Of a stretch of DNA of 8,463 nucleotides, positions 6,324-8,463 are shown one piece after another (within the stretch, counting starts at the first letter, position 1; every line of letters starts with the position of its first letter). The stretch is from positions 1 through 8,463 of the forward strand of contig JBBDIO010000025.1 of NCBI GenBank assembly GCA_040880365.1, in the 5' to 3' direction. The translations under genes and the position numbers were made by a program. The stretch comes from JBBDIO01 sp040880365 (GTDB taxonomy: Bacteria; Chloroflexota; Anaerolineae; Caldilineales; Caldilineaceae). Below the pieces are notes generated by a model. That model made no database searches. It had not been told where the DNA came from and worked only from the letters and a program-made list of their open reading frames with translations.

Positions 6324-7730
6324 CTATTGCTGGGTCGCCGCGATGCCCGAATCGACATCCTCTTGCATACGCGCGATGGCTTCGTCCAACGTCAGCTCGC
6401 CCGCGAAGACCTGGGTCAGCCGGTCGCGCATGGCATTGAACAGAATCGTGTTGTACTGATAGGCTTGCAGATCGTAGGCCAGCGGCGCCAGGTTCCCCAC
6501 CTCGGCGGCAAAGGTGTTGAGCGAGGACAACGCCTGGGGCAATTCTGCCTCGAATTCGACGCCGCTTTCTGCCAGCCCCAGATGGCCGGGGATAAAGAGC
6601 GTGCGCGCAAAGAATTCTGCCATGACCTCTTCCTGGGTCAGATATTCCATCACGCGCGCCACTTCGGCAGGGTGTTCGGTGTTGCCGATGGCGACCAGCC
6701 CCGCGCCGCCGGGCATCCCCGTACAGGCCGCCGGGCCACAGGGATTAGGCACCGCTTCCCAGTCGAAGGCGTCGCCGATGAGGGTATTGAACTGCCCCAC
6801 CTGCCAGCTACCCGACATATAGAAAACCAGTTGCCCATTGATAAACTGCTCGTTGGCGGCTTGATAGCTGCCCGCCGCGCCCACCCACACTTCGGGGATC
6901 ATCGTGCCGTCGGCGTGCCAATCCACCATATATTGGGCCATCGTGCGGAAGCCCTCATCATCCACTACCACAGGGTTGCCGTCGTCATCAAAGAAAGTTG
7001 CGCCCATGCTCACCGCCGGGCCTGCCAGCCGGTGTCCAGAACGATCCATCGCCATCGCAAATGTGCCGGTGGCTTCGGCGACTTCACGCGTGGCCGCGGC
7101 CCATTCTTCCCAGCTCACCGCGTCTGCCGCATCGCTGGGCACGGCGACACCGGCCTGGTCGAAGAGCGTGCGGTTGATAAACGGACCCACCACGGTCAAC
7201 TGGGTCATAAAGCCGGGAATGGCATCGCCGCCCGGTTCGGCCTGCATCCATGCCAGGAAAGGGCCAAAGTTGTCTTCCCAATAGGCCGGGTCCTGCAAAT
7301 GGGGACGCAGGTCCAGAAAGTGGCGCGCCAGAATGCCAAACTGGGTCACGCGTGCCATGTCGGGGCCTTCTCCGGCCTCCAGCTGAATGGGCAGCGTCTC
7401 GAGAATGCCGCTGGAATAGGGCACCGTGTCCATCGTCACCTGAATATCGGGATTGTCGGCTTCAAAACGATCCAGCAACTCGCGCATGATTTCGCCTTCG
7501 CTGCCGTCGTCATACCAGGTCATGCGCAGTTCCACCACATCGCCAGTGGCGGCGGGTTCTTCTGCGGGTTCTTCCTCTGCGGATTCTGCTTCTTCCTCAG
7601 GTGCAGAAGTCGCGGCAGGCGGTGCCGCCTCTTCGGCAACGGGCGCAGTGGCCGGCTGGGCACACGCCGCCAATACCAACATCGCCATCAGCAACAGGGG
7701 CAATAGTCTGGTCTTGAAACCTTGGATCAT
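6324..7730 (-). CDS. Sugar ABC transporter substrate-binding lipoprotein (CUT1-associated)
   Basis: A 468-residue lipoprotein, the extracellular substrate receptor of the importer. Residues 1-22 are a lipoprotein signal peptide ending in the lipobox LAAC, with C23 as the lipidated Cys. Residues 24-64 are a flexible Ala/Glu/Pro linker with EEEAESAEEEPAEEP. The binding-protein fold begins at VELRMTWYDDGSEGE and continues through FEADNPDIQVT. The conserved stretch INGQLVFYMSGSWQVGQF (297-314), typical of extracellular sugar-binding proteins of the MalE type, is present. NPCGPAACTGMPGG (329-342) carries C331 and C336, possibly a disulfide. The start at 7730 is fixed by the signal peptide and by a GGAGGG ribosome site 8 bases upstream; the open frame continues to 8012 but that part is not protein-like. 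It is the first gene of the operon. The substrate cannot be deduced from the sequence. Confidence 0.95.
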   Translation of the reverse strand: MIQGFKTRLLPLLLMAMLVLAACAQPATAPVAEEAAPPAATSAPEEEAESAEEEPAEEPAATGDVVELRMTWYDDGSEGEIMRELLDRFEADNPDIQVTMDTVPYSSGILETLPIQLEAGEGPDMARVTQFGILARHFLDLRPHLQDPAYWEDNFGPFLAWMQAEPGGDAIPGFMTQLTVVGPFINRTLFDQAGVAVPSDAADAVSWEEWAAATREVAEATGTFAMAMDRSGHRLAGPAVSMGATFFDDDGNPVVVDDEGFRTMAQYMVDWHADGTMIPEVWVGAAGSYQAANEQFINGQLVFYMSGSWQVGQFNTLIGDAFDWEAVPNPCGPAACTGMPGGAGLVAIGNTEHPAEVARVMEYLTQEEVMAEFFARTLFIPGHLGLAESGVEFEAELPQALSSLNTFAAEVGNLAPLAYDLQAYQYNTILFNAMRDRLTQVFAGELTLDEAIARMQEDVDSGIAATQQ

Positions 7731-7738
7731 GGTATAGT

Positions 7739-7744
7739 CCCTCC
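7739..7744 (-). promoter_or_regulatory. Ribosome binding site of the binding-protein gene
   Basis: On the minus strand GGAGGG lies 8 bases before ATG 7730, the strongest ribosome site in the operon. It decides the start and excludes the upstream extension of the open frame. Confidence 0.9.
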
Positions 7745-7747
7745 TAT

Positions 7748-7780
7748 AGGTGCAAACGGGTATCAGGTGCAAACAGGTAT
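7748..7780. repeat. 16-bp tandem direct repeat in the transporter leader
   Basis: AGGTGCAAACGGGTAT (7748-7763) and AGGTGCAAACAGGTAT (7765-7780) differ at one position and recur with a period of 17. They lie within the transporter leader, only 3 bases upstream of its ribosome site on the minus strand. A regulator binding two direct half-sites, or a local duplication, would explain them. Confidence 0.75.
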
Positions 7781-7868
7781 AAAGTGGGCGGGTACGACAG
7801 GCACTTGCACGTCGGTAACAGGGATGTACGTTGAACAGGGAGCACTGCGGCACAGAGATGTTGCGCGC

Positions 7869-7893
7869 GTTTTGGCGTGCTGCGCCACAAAAC
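7869..7893 (-). promoter_or_regulatory. Imperfect hairpin at predicted 5' end of the transporter mRNA
   Basis: GTTTTGGCG (7869-7877) pairs with CGCC-AC-AAAAC (7883-7893) around the loop TGCTG, with a two-base bulge. The predicted transcription start of the promoter just upstream falls at about 7893, so the stem-loop would sit at the very 5' end of the mRNA. It could be a 5' stabilising structure or, as DNA, an operator. Confidence 0.35.
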
Positions 7894-7899
7894 AGCGTG

Positions 7900-7928
7900 A
7901 CTATAACATAGGCGCGCACGCCGGGCAA
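7900..7928 (-). promoter_or_regulatory. Sigma-70-like promoter of the sugar transporter operon
   Basis: On the minus strand TTGCCC (7928-7923, 4 of 6 matches) is followed after 17 bases by TATAGT (7905-7900, 5 of 6 matches to TATAAT). A start near 7893 gives a leader of about 163 bases before ATG 7730, long enough for regulation. Confidence 0.55.
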
Positions 7929-7998
7929 CTGGATTTTTGAGACCCGCTGCGTGCCCACTGTGCCCCCTGTGTGCGTGTAGCCCCCCTGGCCCACCACC

Positions 7999-8046
7999 AA
8001 AACCTGCACCAAATTCTACGCTAAATTTCACACCCAATTTCAAGCT
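7999..8046. repeat. Degenerate 12-base periodicity upstream of the cupin gene
   Basis: Four consecutive 12-base units, AAAACCTGCACC, AAATTCTACGCT, AAATTTCACACC and CAATTTCAAGCT, line up with an A/T-rich start and a C-rich end. The third and fourth are most alike. No clear -35/-10 pair for the cupin was found in or around them. Confidence 0.35.
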
Positions 8047-8053
8047 TATATTG

Positions 8054-8059
8054 AGGAGG
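8054..8059 (+). promoter_or_regulatory. Ribosome binding site of the cupin gene
   Basis: AGGAGG ends 8 bases before ATG 8068 but only 2 bases before ATG 8062, so 8068 is the more likely start. Confidence 0.85.
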
Positions 8060-8067
8060 CAATGACC

Positions 8068-8394
8068 ATGTATTTCCTTTCCCCAGAAGACCGCGACCCC
8101 AAAACTCTGTTCGGCGCGGTGACGGCGCGCACCATGTGGGGCGAAAAAATGCTGCTTTCGCTGGTCGAACTGCCTGCGCATTCGGTGGTGCCCATGCACA
8201 GCCACCCCCACGAACAGGTGGGTATCGTGCTCGAAGGCAACCCGACCTTCATCGTAGGCGGCGAAGAGCGCACACTCAAGCCGGGGGATATGTATGTAAT
8301 TCCCGGTGGGGTAGAACATTCGGTGTTGGCGGGCGACAGCGACGGCAAAGCGCTGGATGTCTTTAGCCCCGTGCGCGAGGATTACCAGTATTAG
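8068..8394 (+). CDS. Small single-domain cupin, KdgF-like
   Basis: A 108-residue protein forming one cupin barrel. Cupin motif 1 is MHSHPHEQVGIVLEG, with metal-ligand candidates H44, H46 and Q50 and the closing G57. Motif 2 is GDMYVIPGGVEH (73-84), with H84 as the fourth ligand. The ending LDVFSPVREDYQY resembles KdgF, a small cupin that turns 4,5-unsaturated uronates into the linear 5-keto-4-deoxyuronate in pectin and alginate breakdown. Other small cupins share these motifs, so the reaction is a hypothesis. The enzyme is probably cytoplasmic, since no signal peptide is visible. It is divergent from the sugar transporter operon and may act on what that imports. ATG 8068 is chosen over ATG 8062 because of the ribosome site spacing. 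Confidence 0.85.
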   Translation: MYFLSPEDRDPKTLFGAVTARTMWGEKMLLSLVELPAHSVVPMHSHPHEQVGIVLEGNPTFIVGGEERTLKPGDMYVIPGGVEHSVLAGDSDGKALDVFSPVREDYQY

Positions 8395-8400
8395 ATCAAA

Positions 8401-8436
8401 ACGGGTGCGCTATCCGCATGTGGACGGCGCACCCGT
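8401..8436 (+). terminator. Probable terminator hairpin after the cupin gene
   Basis: ACGGGTGCGC (8401-8410) and its exact complement GCGCACCCGT (8427-8436) form a 10-bp GC-rich stem 6 bases after the stop, with a 16-base loop that can pair further (TCC/GGA). A TTTT run appears only at 8446-8449, further away than in a classical intrinsic terminator, so termination may be imperfect. Confidence 0.55.
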
Positions 8437-8463
8437 GGGCAACACTTTTCAACTTTACAGGGC

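Larger units (their letters stand above)
7731..8067. other. Divergent regulatory region between transporter operon and cupin gene
   Basis: This stretch of about 340 bases has no credible gene. It holds, from left to right, the binding-protein ribosome site, the 17-base-period repeat, three further copies of an ACAGRGA-like word 17 bases apart (starting at 7818, 7835 and 7852), an imperfect hairpin at 7869-7893, a promoter reading left at 7900-7928, a C-rich tract near 7953-7993, and a faint 12-base periodicity leading into the cupin ribosome site. Short open frames across it show no recognisable protein features. Confidence 0.7.

Noticed and set aside
6264..7706. 480-codon plus-strand open frame opposite the binding-protein gene
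   Set aside because: No ribosome site or motif; the reverse strand encodes a complete lipoprotein with signal peptide and ribosome site.
7743..7750. CCTATAGG palindrome overlapping the binding-protein ribosome site as a switch
   Set aside because: It is too short and has no loop for a stable RNA hairpin, and no alternative pairing longer than a few bases was found.
7731..8012. 94-codon N-terminal extension of the binding protein
   Set aside because: It crosses the predicted promoter and repeats, has no protein-like features, and would bury the lipoprotein signal peptide inside the chain.

Overview
The window reads as a stretch of GC-rich bacterial chromosome, most likely from the Chloroflexota (Anaerolineae/Caldilineae-like). 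This is inferred from style, not from a marker gene. The signs are a Thr-Pro 'TETPT' surface stalk, a lipoprotein solute-binding protein with a long Ala/Glu/Pro linker, a CUT1 sugar transporter without its own ATPase, and a GT39-like polytopic glycosyltransferase. No rRNA, tRNA, CRISPR array, insertion sequence or phage gene was seen. Seven genes fill most of the window, and long open frames opposite them are antisense shadows.

Layout. (1) 2-535 (+): the 3' end of a membrane-anchored protein with a Thr-Pro stalk, followed 27 bases later by a Nudix hydrolase (563-1177, +) that appears to carry an SH3-like domain inside its Nudix fold. (2) 1193-2251 (-): a two-domain GNAT acetyltransferase converging on the Nudix gene, with a strong promoter placed so that its mRNA would be leaderless. 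(3) 2375-4012 (+): a GT39/PMT-type membrane glycosyltransferase, divergent from the GNAT gene. (4) 7730 down to 4069 (-): a carbohydrate ABC importer operon in the order binding lipoprotein, MalF-type permease, MalG-type permease. A 16-bp perfect hairpin lies between the first two genes. (5) 8068-8394 (+): a small cupin resembling KdgF, divergent from the transporter and followed by a hairpin that may be its terminator.

The transporter and cupin probably form one functional unit. The lipoprotein would capture a sugar or oligosaccharide outside the membrane, and the two permeases would form the channel with an ATPase encoded elsewhere. If the cupin is a KdgF-type uronate-processing enzyme, the substrate may be an unsaturated uronate-containing oligosaccharide from pectin or alginate; this is an inference from a short protein and its position. 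The roughly 340-base region between the two divergent units holds a good sigma-70-like promoter for the transporter, a hairpin at its predicted transcription start, a 17-base-period direct repeat just before the binding-protein ribosome site, and a faint 12-base periodicity before the cupin.

The observations most worth a second look are the SH3-in-Nudix architecture, the repeat-rich transporter leader, the hairpin between binding-protein and permease genes, and the unusually large extracytoplasmic loop in the MalG-type permease. No clearly new multi-gene system is evident; most of the window is ordinary metabolism and transport with a few odd details.
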